Assembly: GCF_024518675.1 (NCBI RefSeq)
Contig: NZ_JANIGL010000003.1
Location: 186,001-250,000 of the forward strand
Reading direction: 5' to 3'
DNA from: Pseudoalteromonas shioyasakiensis
GTDB taxonomy: Bacteria > Pseudomonadota > Gammaproteobacteria > Enterobacterales > Alteromonadaceae
DNA length: 64,000 nt
In this document: in pieces, positions 26,270 through 37,254 of the stretch
Position numbering within the stretch: position 1 is the first letter of the stretch
Layout: each line of letters opens with the position of its first letter
Notes under the pieces: model-generated
Database searches by the model: none
Seen by the model: only the letters and a program-made list of their open reading frames with translations
What the model was told of the DNA's origin: nothing
Translations under genes and position numbers: made by a program

Positions 26270-27481
26270 TCAATCGTATTTATGAGTATTGGACCATTCT
26301 AACGCATTTTGGTATAGCTTTGGCAAGCCATCACTGGAAATATTTAAAAATACCACGGCTTTTTCAAGTGCCCACCAGCTGCCCGTCTCATAGGCTTTTA
26401 CAATTGATAAGATATAATACAGCGTATTTTTTTCAGCCATCAAAGCAAGTTTGATGGGTTCAGGAAACGGTAGTTTTTCCAACAATTGCTCCATAGGCCT
26501 ATCTAAAATTGCGTCTAATAATGAAAATAACCCCGTTAAAAAAGCACTGTCAGACTGAGCTGGCGCAACTTTTTGCGCAATCAACTCACAAAAGCGAGCT
26601 CGAATAATGCACATTTTAATCAGTTCGGTTGGTTTAGATTGAGACATATGAGCAGTAATAATTAAGCTAATAAATTTTCTTATGTGCTCTTCACCTAAAT
26701 ATACTAACGCTTGTTTTATTGATTCGATTTCTTTTTGTACCGGGAACACCCCACTGTTGATCAATCGTAATAGCTTAAACGCAAGTGCAGTATCAAGCTG
26801 AAAAAGCGCAGCTATGGTTTTGATATTTGGGTGTTCTTTCATTGCTTGAGCATAAATAGATAGCGCCAGTGCGTAATTCATATCTATGTCTTTTTGTTCT
26901 ACCATTACTGGCTTTGCAAAAAAATAACCTTGAAAGTAATCAAACCCCATGCTGTGGGCGAGTGTAAACTCATCATTAGTCTCAATTTTTTCGGCTAGAA
27001 GCCTAATTTTTTTATGTTTTTTTAGATGTTTAATTACACCACTGATGGTAGTAAGGGGGGTTATGCGAATATCAAACTTAATTAACTTCACAAATTTAAG
27101 AAAGCGATCCCATCTTGGTTCATAAATAAAATCATCAAGCGCTAATGTATAGCCTTTGTGGAACAGTTCACGGCACAACTGGTAATTTTCTTCGGTAGGT
27201 TCAATGGTTTCGAGTAACTCTAAGACAACGTCACTGCGGGGTAAAAAAGTACACAGATCCATTTTTAAAGAATCAGGTCCTATGTTAATCAAGGCTTTTT
27301 TTCCTGACGTGATATGACGAGTACCAAAGTTAAGTTGATTCTCCATAATCAACTTTGCTGTCGCAACACTTTCATCGATACTCGGAAAAAAATTATCGGA
27401 ACTATTACGAAACAGCAGCTCATACGCAACAACATGTTGGCGGCGATTGAATATTGCTTGACGCGCAACAAATACTTGCAC
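26270..27481 (-). CDS. Degenerate EAL-HDOD signalling protein
   Basis: This 403-residue protein joins an N-terminal EAL-like domain (about 1-200) to a C-terminal HDOD domain (about 205-395). The EAL signature is YELLFR at residues 20-25 in place of EALLR, and the later LDDF keeps only part of the acidic cluster, so phosphodiesterase activity is doubtful. It resembles YuxH/CdgJ-type proteins tied to motility and biofilm control. The start is a GTG at 27481. It is probably a c-di-GMP or protein-protein adaptor, at the head of the DUF418 and binding-protein genes. Confidence 0.88.
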   Translation of the reverse strand: MQVFVARQAIFNRRQHVVAYELLFRNSSDNFFPSIDESVATAKLIMENQLNFGTRHITSGKKALINIGPDSLKMDLCTFLPRSDVVLELLETIEPTEENYQLCRELFHKGYTLALDDFIYEPRWDRFLKFVKLIKFDIRITPLTTISGVIKHLKKHKKIRLLAEKIETNDEFTLAHSMGFDYFQGYFFAKPVMVEQKDIDMNYALALSIYAQAMKEHPNIKTIAALFQLDTALAFKLLRLINSGVFPVQKEIESIKQALVYLGEEHIRKFISLIITAHMSQSKPTELIKMCIIRARFCELIAQKVAPAQSDSAFLTGLFSLLDAILDRPMEQLLEKLPFPEPIKLALMAEKNTLYYILSIVKAYETGSWWALEKAVVFLNISSDGLPKLYQNALEWSNTHKYD

Positions 27482-27609
27482 TAGCTATGCCCTTTTATTT
27501 CGACCTTTTGATGTATAAGTAATAACTTATAAATAGCAAAAAGTCATTATACTGATTATTATTTTCCGCACATTATAACTAGTTAATTATGAAAGAATAG
27601 CCCTTTTAT

Positions 27610-29154
27610 TTATTGCTGGTACAAATCGGCTATATATTTTTTTGCCGCATCATGCCAAGTAAAACGTGAGTTTAGGGCGTTAGACACTATTTTCTGCCAT
27701 AATTGCAGATTATTTTGCTGCACTTCAAGCGTATCTGCAAAACAATTAACTAAATTTTCACATTGAGATTGCAGGCTATCAGCAGAGAAACTAAAACCAT
27801 TTTCTAAATGTTTTATAGTGTCCTTTAAGCCTCCAACTTGATGTACTAAGCAAGGCTGTCCCTCTCGCATCGCTAACATTTGGCTAATACCACATGGCTC
27901 AAACGAACTTGGCATTAAAAATAAATCACCTAGCTGATATAACAATTCACCTATTTTTTGCCCATACCCTCTTAAATATAGTAAATTACTATTTCGTGCC
28001 ATTGCTTGAACAAACGTTTGTTCTAGTGCCTCATCACCCGAACCTAATATAATCATTCGACCTTGATAAGATGCTAATTGCGAGCATAGCTCATCAATAA
28101 CACACACACCCTGATACGCTTGATGTAACAATAATACTTTTTGCTCAGTTAACCGGCCTACACTGGTGATCAGAGGGCCTGTACTCTCATGCTGCATAAA
28201 CTGGAGTATTCGTTGATGTGCGATATAAAACCCTGACTCTACTTGTTGCGTTTTAGCCATCCACTTAAATAGTTCAGTGTTTATCTCTTGATATAAACTA
28301 GCCAAGGTTGGCGCAGAGTTTGAGGTCTTTGAGTCATACTCACAGCCATTTAATATACCCACCAGCTTATTAGCTGCTTGAGCATTTTGTAAATCTTGCT
28401 CTAACCCCTCACCACCAAAAAAGCCATTCATTGGATCACTTGGGCAAAGCACTTCATTTGCATATGTGGGCGATACTAAATGGACTTTATCAGCTAAATT
28501 AATTGCACTGCGCATTGGATTAAAACAATGAGGGTAACGTGGGTCACACAACACTTGCCCATCATAGCCAAGCGAAGGAAACCACGCTTCTAAGCTTGAA
28601 TCATCGCCTTTAAAAGGCCGTATTCCCTGCAATGCCAAATTATGCACCGTATACACAAGTTTAGTATTGAAATAATGAGCAAAACGACTATCAAACTTAA
28701 GCAGCACTGCCACACAAGCGCTGTGCCAGTCATGCAGATGAATCACGTCAGGAGCAGGGATAATCCCCTGTAATAACCCTTCACAGACCGCAGCACTGAA
28801 TAATGCAAATTTAATGGCATCTGTTGCGAAAGGGCGTCCTGGTGCATCATTACAATAAACCTGACCGTTATGTTGGTTAAAGTAATGGTGAGACAGCACT
28901 ATCTGTCTCACCGATTTATCAGCAACGTTAAGTTGCCATGCATCCACATGATGTATTTGGCCTGCAAAAGGCACACTCAATTGCCCTAGGTGAACACGTT
29001 CTAATGCTGCAAAACCATAATCAGGAATGACAACATCAACACTCAGCCCAGCTTTGGACAACGCTCTTGGGCAATCACGAATTACATCTGCAACACCGCC
29101 CACCTTGGCATTTGGCAATGCGTCATTTTCGGCCGCTACCATCAATACATGCAT
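27610..29154 (-). CDS. glgA: Glycogen synthase (ADP-glucose)
   Basis: This 514-residue GT5 glycosyltransferase has AKVGGVADVIRDCP near residue 17 (the KxGG ADP-glucose motif) and the C-terminal PSSFEPCGISQMLAMREGQPCLVHQVGGLKDT block with the catalytic Glu. It extends alpha-1,4-glucan chains from ADP-glucose. It is the last gene of the glycogen operon, 21 bases after glgC, with AGGAAG upstream. Length is slightly above the E. coli enzyme. Confidence 0.95.
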   Translation of the reverse strand: MHVLMVAAENDALPNAKVGGVADVIRDCPRALSKAGLSVDVVIPDYGFAALERVHLGQLSVPFAGQIHHVDAWQLNVADKSVRQIVLSHHYFNQHNGQVYCNDAPGRPFATDAIKFALFSAAVCEGLLQGIIPAPDVIHLHDWHSACVAVLLKFDSRFAHYFNTKLVYTVHNLALQGIRPFKGDDSSLEAWFPSLGYDGQVLCDPRYPHCFNPMRSAINLADKVHLVSPTYANEVLCPSDPMNGFFGGEGLEQDLQNAQAANKLVGILNGCEYDSKTSNSAPTLASLYQEINTELFKWMAKTQQVESGFYIAHQRILQFMQHESTGPLITSVGRLTEQKVLLLHQAYQGVCVIDELCSQLASYQGRMIILGSGDEALEQTFVQAMARNSNLLYLRGYGQKIGELLYQLGDLFLMPSSFEPCGISQMLAMREGQPCLVHQVGGLKDTIKHLENGFSFSADSLQSQCENLVNCFADTLEVQQNNLQLWQKIVSNALNSRFTWHDAAKKYIADLYQQ

Positions 29155-29175
29155 TATTATTTTACTTCCTACTAC

Positions 29176-30477
29176 TTAAGCTAATTGTTTATTTTCACGC
29201 TCTTGGCGTTCAATCTTTTTTGCAAGTTCAGTTAACATTTCACGTGTGACTAAAACTATACCTTTGTTTGATACTCTAAAACCATTTTCTTCATCCGCTT
29301 TTTTATCAAAGCCAATTTCAACACCTGCTGGAATTTCACAGCCACGATCAATAATCGCTCGACGAATTCGACAGTTTCGCTGGATGACAGCCCCAGGTAA
29401 AATAACTGACTCTTCTATTTCACAATACGAACGAATATGTACATTTGAGAACAGTAATGATTTACGCACCACAGAGCCTGAAATAATACACCCACCCGAT
29501 ACCGTTGAGTCGACAGCCATCCCTCTTCTGTCGTCATTATCAAAAATGAATTTAGCTGGCGGTAACTGCTCTTGATAAGTCCAGATTGGCCAAGTTGGAT
29601 CATATAAATCAAGCTGTGGCTCTGGCATCACCAGCTCCATATTTGCTTCCCAAAATGAATCCAGTGTCCCTACATCTCGCCAATAGGGTTGTCCAACATG
29701 ACCTGGATCTCTAAATGGGAATGCAAAGACATTATGCTCTTCAATAATCGCAGGGATAATATCGTGGCCAAAATCACGACCAGACCCCTCATTCTCAGCA
29801 TCTTTTTTTAGTTGCTCAAATAAAAAGTCGGTATTGAATACATAGTTACCCATCGAAGCTAAACACGTTCCCGGCTTACCAGGTATTGAACTTGGCTTTG
29901 CAGGCTTTTCATCAAAGCGCTTTACCCGCTTTTCTTCGTCAACAGTCATAACACCAAATGTATCAGCCGCTTCATCACACTCAACCTCAATACAGCACAC
30001 GGTCATGTCTGCACCGGTTTCTACATGCTTAGCAAGTAGTGCACCGTAATCCATTCTATAAACATGATCACCTGATAAAATCATCACATATTTAGGTAAC
30101 TCATGACGAATGATGTCCATATTTTGAAATACTGCATCGGCCGTTCCGCAATACCATTCATCACCATAGCGTTGTGATGCGGGTAATATTTCAACTGATT
30201 CGCCAAGCTCCTTTTTAAAGTGGCCCCAAGCCCGATTCACGTGACGTATTAAGGAGTGTGATTTATATTGTGTCGCAATCCCGACTCTACGAATACCTGA
30301 ATTAATACAGTTTGACAGTGGAAAGTCGATAATTCGATGCTTACCACCAAAGTAAACCGCAGGCTTTGCGCGCCAGTTTGTTAGCTCGTGCAGTCGAGAG
30401 CCACGCCCTCCCGCCAGAATCAACGCATAGGTCTCTCTCGTTAAACTACTTATGTAGCGATTTGCATAACTTGGCAT
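29176..30477 (-). CDS. glgC: Glucose-1-phosphate adenylyltransferase
   Basis: This 433-residue enzyme makes ADP-glucose from ATP and glucose-1-phosphate, the committed step of glycogen synthesis. It has [28 protein letters not shown] at the nucleotide site, [34 protein letters not shown] and DHVYRMDYG, then a C-terminal left-handed beta-helix. GGAGA precedes the ATG. An allosteric enzyme in this family; the effector cannot be deduced here. Confidence 0.96.
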   Translation of the reverse strand: MPSYANRYISSLTRETYALILAGGRGSRLHELTNWRAKPAVYFGGKHRIIDFPLSNCINSGIRRVGIATQYKSHSLIRHVNRAWGHFKKELGESVEILPASQRYGDEWYCGTADAVFQNMDIIRHELPKYVMILSGDHVYRMDYGALLAKHVETGADMTVCCIEVECDEAADTFGVMTVDEEKRVKRFDEKPAKPSSIPGKPGTCLASMGNYVFNTDFLFEQLKKDAENEGSGRDFGHDIIPAIIEEHNVFAFPFRDPGHVGQPYWRDVGTLDSFWEANMELVMPEPQLDLYDPTWPIWTYQEQLPPAKFIFDNDDRRGMAVDSTVSGGCIISGSVVRKSLLFSNVHIRSYCEIEESVILPGAVIQRNCRIRRAIIDRGCEIPAGVEIGFDKKADEENGFRVSNKGIVLVTREMLTELAKKIERQERENKQLA

Positions 30478-30491
30478 AACTTATCTCCGTA

Positions 30492-33002
30492 TTAATCTGT
30501 GCTGTGGGTTGTCGTATTCGATTTAAGCGGTGTTAAATGCCAAATATCTTCGCTGTATTGGCTTATTGTTCTGTCACTAGAGAAAACGCCACTGGCTGCC
30601 GTATTTAAAATACTCATTTGTGTCCAATGTTGCTGATTTTGATAAGCGCTCTCAACATCTCGCTGCGCACTGACAAAACTTTCAAAATCGTGTGCGACTA
30701 ACCAAGGATCATGAGGACTTTTAATGGCACCAATTATGTCGTCAAATAAACCTGGTTCAAATAAATTAAAATGCCCACTTTCAAGCAGCTGCATAACATT
30801 AAATAAGTCAGGTGTAGAGTGAATGATATGTAATGGGTTATAGCTTTGCTTAATTGAATCAATTTGCTCAGCCTTTGCTCCAAATAAGAAGAAGTTATCA
30901 GCACCAACAGCATCACGAATTTCGATATTAGCTCCATCTAGAGTACCGATTGTAAGCGCACCATTCATCATGAACTTCATATTACCGGTGCCGGAGGCTT
31001 CTTTACCTGCTGTCGATATTTGCTCTGATAAATCTGTCGCTGGGCAAATTGTTTCCATCGCCGTGACATTATAATTAGGTAAAAAGGCAACACGTAAGAA
31101 TGGCTTCGCAAGCGGGTCTTTATTGATGACTTCGGCTACATTATTAATCAATTTAATAATGCGTTTAGCCATGTAATAACCGGGAGCCGCTTTACCACCT
31201 AGCAATACACAACGTGGAACTAAGTTTTCTGTATCGCCGCGGCGAATACGGTCATACAGATGGATTACATGCAATACGTTAAGTAATTGGCGTTTATATT
31301 CATGGATTCGTTTTACTTGCACATCAAAGAGCATGTTAGTGTCAAAATCGACATTACAGCGCTGTCTTACTAAATCAACTAAACGTTGCTTGTTTTGTTG
31401 CTTAACACTTTGCCATTGTTGATGAAATGCCACGTCATCAAAGTAACGGCGTAATTGGCTGATCTGTGAAAAATCCCCCACCCAATTGTCACCAATTTTA
31501 TCACTTATCAGTTGTGTCAGTTTTGGATTACAATGTGCCAACCAACGTCTTGGTGTCACGCCATTAGTTTTATTGTTAAATTTTTCAGGCCATAACTCAT
31601 AGAAGGTCTTGAATAAGCCGCTTTTAAGTAACTCAGTGTGTAAAGCCGCAACGCCATTAACCGAAAAACTGCCCACAATAGCTAAATAGGCCATTCTTAC
31701 TTGAGGTTCAGCCCCTTCCTCAATTAATGATAGTGCTTGTTGCTTCGACACATCGCCTGGCCAAGCTTGTGCAACCTGGGCCAAAAAGCGCGCATTAATT
31801 TCATATATAATTTCAAGGATCCGCGGTAATAAGCGAGCAAACAGCGCAACGGACCACTTTTCTAGTGCTTCGGGCAATAAGGTATGGTTGGTATAGGCCA
31901 TGGTTTTAGTAGTGATTTGCCATGCTTGATCCCAATCAAGTTCGTGCTCGTCAATCAATAATCGCATTAACTCTGCAACAGCAATACTTGGGTGGGTATC
32001 GTTTAACTGAAAAACGTGATAATCAGCAAAGTCGCTAAAGTCATCGCCATGTTGCGACACCCAGGTTGCGATTGTATCTTGTAAGCTCGCTGAGGATAAA
32101 AAATACTGCTGACGTAATCGCAACTCTTTACCGTTTTCGCTGCTGTCGTTCGGATAAAGAACCATAGTAATTTGCTCAGCTAAGTTTTTATGTGCCACCG
32201 CTTCTGTATAACTGCCTGCGTTAAATTCGCTTAAATCAAACTCATCGGTGGCTTCTGACTTCCAAAGTCGCAAGGTATTAACAATGTCATTTTTAAAGCC
32301 CGGAACCGGCACATCATAAGGCACAGCTAACACATCATGGCTTGCAAGCCATTGTCTATGCTCCCTGCCATTTTTATCGGTGTAACTTTCAACATGACCA
32401 AAAAACTTCACCCGTTGAGATTGCTCAGGCGCACTCAATTCCCACGGGTGCCCTTCACGTAGCCAGTTATCTGGTTGCTCTACTTGGTGTCCGTTTTCTA
32501 TAGCTTGATTAAACATACCGTATTCATAACGAATACCATAACCTATTACAGGCAGGGCTAAACTTGCACAACTATCTAAAAAACATGCCGCTAAACGACC
32601 TAACCCGCCATTGCCTAATCCAGCATCATGCTCGGCTTGGGCAACATCTTCAATATTCGTGCAATATTGCTGTAAAGCTTGGCTCACTTGCTCATCTAAA
32701 TCTAAGTTTAGAATTGCATTGCCCATCGCTCTACCCATTAAAAACTCTAATGAAATATACGCTGTTTTACGTCGTTTTTCGCTGTGCATTTGTTGTTTCG
32801 TTGCGCGGCAACGTGCAACTAAACGATCACGAATTGTTAGTGCTAGCGCATTAAATAAATACAGCTGTGATTTACCCACTTTGTCACGTCCGAGGGTATA
32901 ATAAAAATGCCGTGATAAATCGTCTTCTAATGTACTTTCATCAATTAAAGGGGCATCTTGCCACCCTTTTGCAACACACACTTGTTCACCATTATTAGCC
33001 AT
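30492..33002 (-). CDS. glgP: Glycogen/maltodextrin phosphorylase
   Basis: This 836-residue GT35 phosphorylase releases glucose-1-phosphate from alpha-1,4-glucans. It shows RRKTAYISLEFLMGRAM, GLGNGGLGRLAACFLDS, and the PLP-lysine block EASGTGNMKFMMNGALTIGTLDGANIEI. Length is normal. It sits between glgX and glgC, so breakdown and synthesis genes are in one transcription unit. A malP-type substrate preference is possible given malQ in the same operon. Confidence 0.95.
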   Translation of the reverse strand: MANNGEQVCVAKGWQDAPLIDESTLEDDLSRHFYYTLGRDKVGKSQLYLFNALALTIRDRLVARCRATKQQMHSEKRRKTAYISLEFLMGRAMGNAILNLDLDEQVSQALQQYCTNIEDVAQAEHDAGLGNGGLGRLAACFLDSCASLALPVIGYGIRYEYGMFNQAIENGHQVEQPDNWLREGHPWELSAPEQSQRVKFFGHVESYTDKNGREHRQWLASHDVLAVPYDVPVPGFKNDIVNTLRLWKSEATDEFDLSEFNAGSYTEAVAHKNLAEQITMVLYPNDSSENGKELRLRQQYFLSSASLQDTIATWVSQHGDDFSDFADYHVFQLNDTHPSIAVAELMRLLIDEHELDWDQAWQITTKTMAYTNHTLLPEALEKWSVALFARLLPRILEIIYEINARFLAQVAQAWPGDVSKQQALSLIEEGAEPQVRMAYLAIVGSFSVNGVAALHTELLKSGLFKTFYELWPEKFNNKTNGVTPRRWLAHCNPKLTQLISDKIGDNWVGDFSQISQLRRYFDDVAFHQQWQSVKQQNKQRLVDLVRQRCNVDFDTNMLFDVQVKRIHEYKRQLLNVLHVIHLYDRIRRGDTENLVPRCVLLGGKAAPGYYMAKRIIKLINNVAEVINKDPLAKPFLRVAFLPNYNVTAMETICPATDLSEQISTAGKEASGTGNMKFMMNGALTIGTLDGANIEIRDAVGADNFFLFGAKAEQIDSIKQSYNPLHIIHSTPDLFNVMQLLESGHFNLFEPGLFDDIIGAIKSPHDPWLVAHDFESFVSAQRDVESAYQNQQHWTQMSILNTAASGVFSSDRTISQYSEDIWHLTPLKSNTTTHSTD

Positions 33003-33014
33003 GACATTCGCCTT

Positions 33015-35048
33015 CTAAATTTGCTGAAATACCCAGCTGCTTTGTGCAGCAACGTGAAATTGTTTAAAGCTTTTAACTGTACTTTGTTCAACACTCGACA
33101 CTGCTAGATGCCAGCTTCCTTGCTCTAATGTAGGCAATAAGCATTCAACCTCAACATCACTGGCATTTAAAATAATCAATAAAGCGGTTTCAAGCTGCGT
33201 ATCATGTAAGCTGTACATCAAAAACTGTTTGCTGCCATCATGCCAGTCGCTTTCTTGCATTGCCTCGCCATGCTCAGTAAACCAATTTACAGCGAAACGT
33301 TTATCCGTATCGTGTAAAAAAACGCTGTGTTTGAATACGCAATGCTGTTTACGCAAACTTAATACATCATCAATAAATCGAGTTAATGGGTGATGCTGCT
33401 GAGAGTCTTTCCATGCTAACCAACTTGTTCTGTTATTTTGACAGTACGCGTTATTGTTACCACCTTGGGAGTGCGCCATTTCACTGCCAGAGGCTATCAT
33501 TGGCACCCCTTTGGAGAGCAGCAATGTAAGCAACATATTCTTTTGTTGTTGTAAACGCAGTGCAGTTATTTTGGTATCATCGCTAAATCCTTCTACCCCA
33601 CAATTAAAGGAATAATTAGCACTGTGTCCGTCGCGATTATGTTCACCATTCGCCTCATTATGTTTTTCTTTATAGCTAACAGAGTCCGCCAATGTGAAAC
33701 CATCATGACTGGTTATAAAATTAATACTATTTAGAGGACCGCGTAAATTGTGCTCAAATAAATCAAATGATCCATGTAAACGCTTAGCTAAATCGGGAAG
33801 CATGTTTTGCTCGCCGCACCAAAAGCGCCTTACAACATCTCTATATTTGTCGTTCCATTCTCGCCAAGGTGCAGGAAAAGCGCCGAGTTGATACCCGCCA
33901 GGACCTATATCCCAAGGCTCAGCAATTAATTTAACTTGGCTTAACACAGGGTCTTGGTTGATAGCTTGTATAAAGCTGTGTGCTGAGGTAAAGCCTTGCG
34001 CTGTTCTACCTAAAATGGTGGCTAAATCAAATCTAAAGCCATCAACGCCCATGACTTCAACCCAATAGCGCAAGCTATCAAGCACCATTTTCAAACTGTA
34101 TGGATCATCTATGTTAAGGGTATTACCACAACCGGTATCATTGATATAGACCTGTGGATTATCATGCAACGAACGATAATACCCTGGATTATTTAGGCCC
34201 CGCCAAGATAATAAAGGCCCATCTGTCCCAGCCTCTGCAGTATGGTTGTATACAACATCTAAAATAACTTCAATTTCTGCATTATGTAATTGCGTAACCA
34301 TCTGTTGAAATTCTGCGATTTCATCATCGACTAAATAGGCTTTATGGGGGGTAAAAAAGTTTAAGGTATTATATCCCCAGTAGTTCTGTAAGCCTTTCCC
34401 CGTTAAAAACTGTTCACTAATAAAGCTGTGAACAGGTAAAAGCTCTAAGGTTGTGATGCCTAAATCACGAAGGTGCTCTATAAATGTAGCGTGACATAAG
34501 CCTAAATACTTTCCTCGTAAATGAGCAGGAATGGACGGATGTCGCGCGGTTGCCCCTTTAACATGACATTCGTAGATCACTGTTTTACCCCAGCTGTGCT
34601 GAGGTTTTTCTCCCTTATAGGGTTGCAACTCGCTGACCCTTGATTTTGGCATATCAATGGCATTGTTTACTGCGCTGAGTGTCCCAATTGGCATTTGGCT
34701 ATAATGGCGCTCACTCCATGTAAATTCACCAAATAAATCTTTTGCATAAGGGTCTATCAATAATTTTTGGCTATTGAAGTACAGCCCTTTTTCAGGACGG
34801 TACTCTCCTTCTGCACGATAACCATATAAAGTACCTGCTGGTAATGGAGTGATAAATAAGCTCCAAATTCCGCCTTCATTATTGTTCATCGCCAATTTAA
34901 GAACTTCTGTATGGCCGCTTGAATCAAATAAACAGACATATAATTGTTTAGCTAAAGGGGCATAAACAGCAAAGTTAATGCCATCACCTTCTATAGCTGC
35001 ACCTAAGGGAGCAGTTGCTCCTTGTTTTAGTTCAATTGATAGACTCAT
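33015..35048 (-). CDS. glgX: Glycogen debranching enzyme (isoamylase type)
   Basis: This 677-residue GH13 enzyme cuts alpha-1,6 branches left after phosphorylase action. It has an N-terminal CBM48 (GAAIEGDGINFAVYAPLAKQLYVCLFD) and a catalytic barrel with VILDVVYNHTAE, VDGFRFDLATILG (nucleophile Asp), LIAEPWDIG (acid Glu) and FITSHDGFTL. Its 5' end overlaps the glgB gene by 17 bases, and AAAGG lies before the ATG. Confidence 0.95.
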   Translation of the reverse strand: MSLSIELKQGATAPLGAAIEGDGINFAVYAPLAKQLYVCLFDSSGHTEVLKLAMNNNEGGIWSLFITPLPAGTLYGYRAEGEYRPEKGLYFNSQKLLIDPYAKDLFGEFTWSERHYSQMPIGTLSAVNNAIDMPKSRVSELQPYKGEKPQHSWGKTVIYECHVKGATARHPSIPAHLRGKYLGLCHATFIEHLRDLGITTLELLPVHSFISEQFLTGKGLQNYWGYNTLNFFTPHKAYLVDDEIAEFQQMVTQLHNAEIEVILDVVYNHTAEAGTDGPLLSWRGLNNPGYYRSLHDNPQVYINDTGCGNTLNIDDPYSLKMVLDSLRYWVEVMGVDGFRFDLATILGRTAQGFTSAHSFIQAINQDPVLSQVKLIAEPWDIGPGGYQLGAFPAPWREWNDKYRDVVRRFWCGEQNMLPDLAKRLHGSFDLFEHNLRGPLNSINFITSHDGFTLADSVSYKEKHNEANGEHNRDGHSANYSFNCGVEGFSDDTKITALRLQQQKNMLLTLLLSKGVPMIASGSEMAHSQGGNNNAYCQNNRTSWLAWKDSQQHHPLTRFIDDVLSLRKQHCVFKHSVFLHDTDKRFAVNWFTEHGEAMQESDWHDGSKQFLMYSLHDTQLETALLIILNASDVEVECLLPTLEQGSWHLAVSSVEQSTVKSFKQFHVAAQSSWVFQQI

Positions 35049-37254
35049 TTGAGACCTTTTTCAGGTAAACCGTTGCAAGCGGTGGTAGCGCCAAAGAAAC
35101 ACTGTATTTTTGACCATGGCTTGGTGTTTTTTGTGCAGAAATTAACGTACTACTTGCCTCAACACCAGAACCAAAGTAACGCTGTTCATCGGTATTGAGA
35201 ATAACTTCAAACTTTCCGTCTGAAGGCACGCCTATTTGATAATTTTGGTACACGTTCGGCGTTAAGTTACATACAACGACCACATACTCGCTGATTTTTT
35301 TTGCATAGCGGATAAAACTAAAAATACTTTGCTGCGCATTTTGGCTGTCAATCCAGGCAAAGCCTGACGGATCATTATCTAGCTCATACAGCGCTGGCGT
35401 GGTTGTGTAGACTTTGTTCAACGCTTGTACTGTCTTTTGCATGCCGTCGTGGCTGATATGCGCAAGCAAATGCCAATCAAGTGATTTGTCATGGTTCCAC
35501 TCATCACGTTGCGCAAATTCACCGCCCATAAAAAGTAACTTTTTACCTGGGTGTGCCCACATAAAGGCGTAATACGCCCGTAAATTAGCGAATTTTTGCC
35601 AATCGTCTCCTGGCATTTTCTCAATTAAAGAACGTTTACCGTGTACAACTTCATCGTGACTTAACGGTAAAATATAGTTTTCACTGTAGGCATAAACCAT
35701 TGAAAAGGTCATTTCATGATGGTGATGTTGTCGATAAAGCGGATCCCGCTGCATATAATGTAGGCTGTCATTCATCCAACCCATATTCCATTTATAGCCA
35801 AACCCTAAGCCGTCATGGTCAACTTGGCGAGTGACTCCTGGCCATGCTGTCGATTCTTCAGCAACCATTAAAATATCAGGGTTATTAGCATAGCTACGTA
35901 AATTAACTTGCTTTAAACACTCAATGGCACCGAGGTTTTCTCGTCCGCCAAAGCAATTGGGCACCCACTGCCCCTCTTCACGGCTATAATCGAGATACAA
36001 CATAGACGCAACCGCATCAACACGCAGCCCATCGATTGCAAACTCCTCTAACCAAAACATTGCGTTAGCAATTAAAAAGCTGCGAACTTCGGGTCTATCA
36101 TAATTATAAATGTAGGTGTTCCAATCAGGGTGGAAACCTTGTCTAGCATCCGCATGTTCAAATAAATGGGTGCCATCAAAACAGTGTAAGCCATGCGGAT
36201 CACTTGGAAAGTGCCCTGGTACCCAATCAATTAATAAGCCAATGTTGGCGATATGGCATTGCTCAACAAAATATTTGAACTCATCAACACCACCAAAGCG
36301 GCTAGTCGGCGCGAATAACCCAACGGGTTGATAGCCCCATGAGCCATCAAATGGGTATTCGCTTATTGGCATAAGCTGAATATGGGTAAACCCTTGCTGC
36401 GACACATAACCAATCAATTTATCAGCTAACTCTTGATAATTCAGGTACTCGTTGTTTGTCTTACGCTGCCATGAGCCTAAATGAACTTCGTAAATGCTTA
36501 TAGGCGCATCAACAGCGTTACGCTTGGCCCGTTGCTTGCGCATTTTATCGGTTAATTCTATAGCACGACCATGTTGTTGTAGTACAGAAGCAGTACCTGG
36601 CGCTTGTTGCATTTTAAATGCAAATGGGTCCGCTTTTTCAACCACGGTCCCGCTCGTCGTGGTTATTGCATATTTGTAGCATTGTCCTGTTTTTAGTTCT
36701 GGAATAAATAAATCCCACACACCGCAACTCGGGTTAAAACGCATAAAATGCTGACTTTTTTGCCAATGATTAAACTCACCGATCACAGAGACGCTACTGG
36801 CATTGGGTGCCCAAACACTAAAACGAACTCCATCGACATTCGCTAAACGAATAAAATGTGCACCTAAATGACGATATGCGTGTTCCAATGTACCTTCGTT
36901 AAATAAGTACATAGCTTCGTGATCAAGGGCACTTTGAAAGCGATAAATATCATGCTGCTCTATTTGGCAATCGGCATAGTCTAATATGTACGTGTAATCA
37001 TCATCGATAGCTGCCGCTATGTTTACTGTAAAAAGGTCGGAGTCAAGGTAACGCTTGCAAGGTATAAGCTGATCATTAAGCTTTACTGTGACTTTTGTTA
37101 CGCCCGGAAAATAACAACGGATTACAAGCGTCCCCTGTCCAGCAGTATGGGGACCTAAAAAACTAAATGGGTCTTTAAAACAACCACGCTTAAGTGCATT
37201 TACTTGTTGCTCATATTGATTAGTAACACATTTCTTTTGAACAGAACTGTTCAT
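35032..37254 (-). CDS. glgB: 1,4-alpha-glucan branching enzyme
   Basis: This 740-residue GH13 enzyme introduces alpha-1,6 branches. It has two N-terminal CBM48-like domains (FSFLGPHTAGQGTLVIRCYFPG and VRFSVWAPNASSVSVIGEFNHWQ), then VDWVPGHFPSD, DGLRVDAVASMLYLDYSR (nucleophile), MVAEESTAWPGVT (acid Glu) and LPLSHDEVVHGK. The ATG at 37254 overlaps the malQ stop (TAATG) with AAGGA upstream and is preferred over the GTG at 37260. Confidence 0.95.
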   Translation of the reverse strand: MNSSVQKKCVTNQYEQQVNALKRGCFKDPFSFLGPHTAGQGTLVIRCYFPGVTKVTVKLNDQLIPCKRYLDSDLFTVNIAAAIDDDYTYILDYADCQIEQHDIYRFQSALDHEAMYLFNEGTLEHAYRHLGAHFIRLANVDGVRFSVWAPNASSVSVIGEFNHWQKSQHFMRFNPSCGVWDLFIPELKTGQCYKYAITTTSGTVVEKADPFAFKMQQAPGTASVLQQHGRAIELTDKMRKQRAKRNAVDAPISIYEVHLGSWQRKTNNEYLNYQELADKLIGYVSQQGFTHIQLMPISEYPFDGSWGYQPVGLFAPTSRFGGVDEFKYFVEQCHIANIGLLIDWVPGHFPSDPHGLHCFDGTHLFEHADARQGFHPDWNTYIYNYDRPEVRSFLIANAMFWLEEFAIDGLRVDAVASMLYLDYSREEGQWVPNCFGGRENLGAIECLKQVNLRSYANNPDILMVAEESTAWPGVTRQVDHDGLGFGYKWNMGWMNDSLHYMQRDPLYRQHHHHEMTFSMVYAYSENYILPLSHDEVVHGKRSLIEKMPGDDWQKFANLRAYYAFMWAHPGKKLLFMGGEFAQRDEWNHDKSLDWHLLAHISHDGMQKTVQALNKVYTTTPALYELDNDPSGFAWIDSQNAQQSIFSFIRYAKKISEYVVVVCNLTPNVYQNYQIGVPSDGKFEVILNTDEQRYFGSGVEASSTLISAQKTPSHGQKYSVSLALPPLATVYLKKVSNESIN

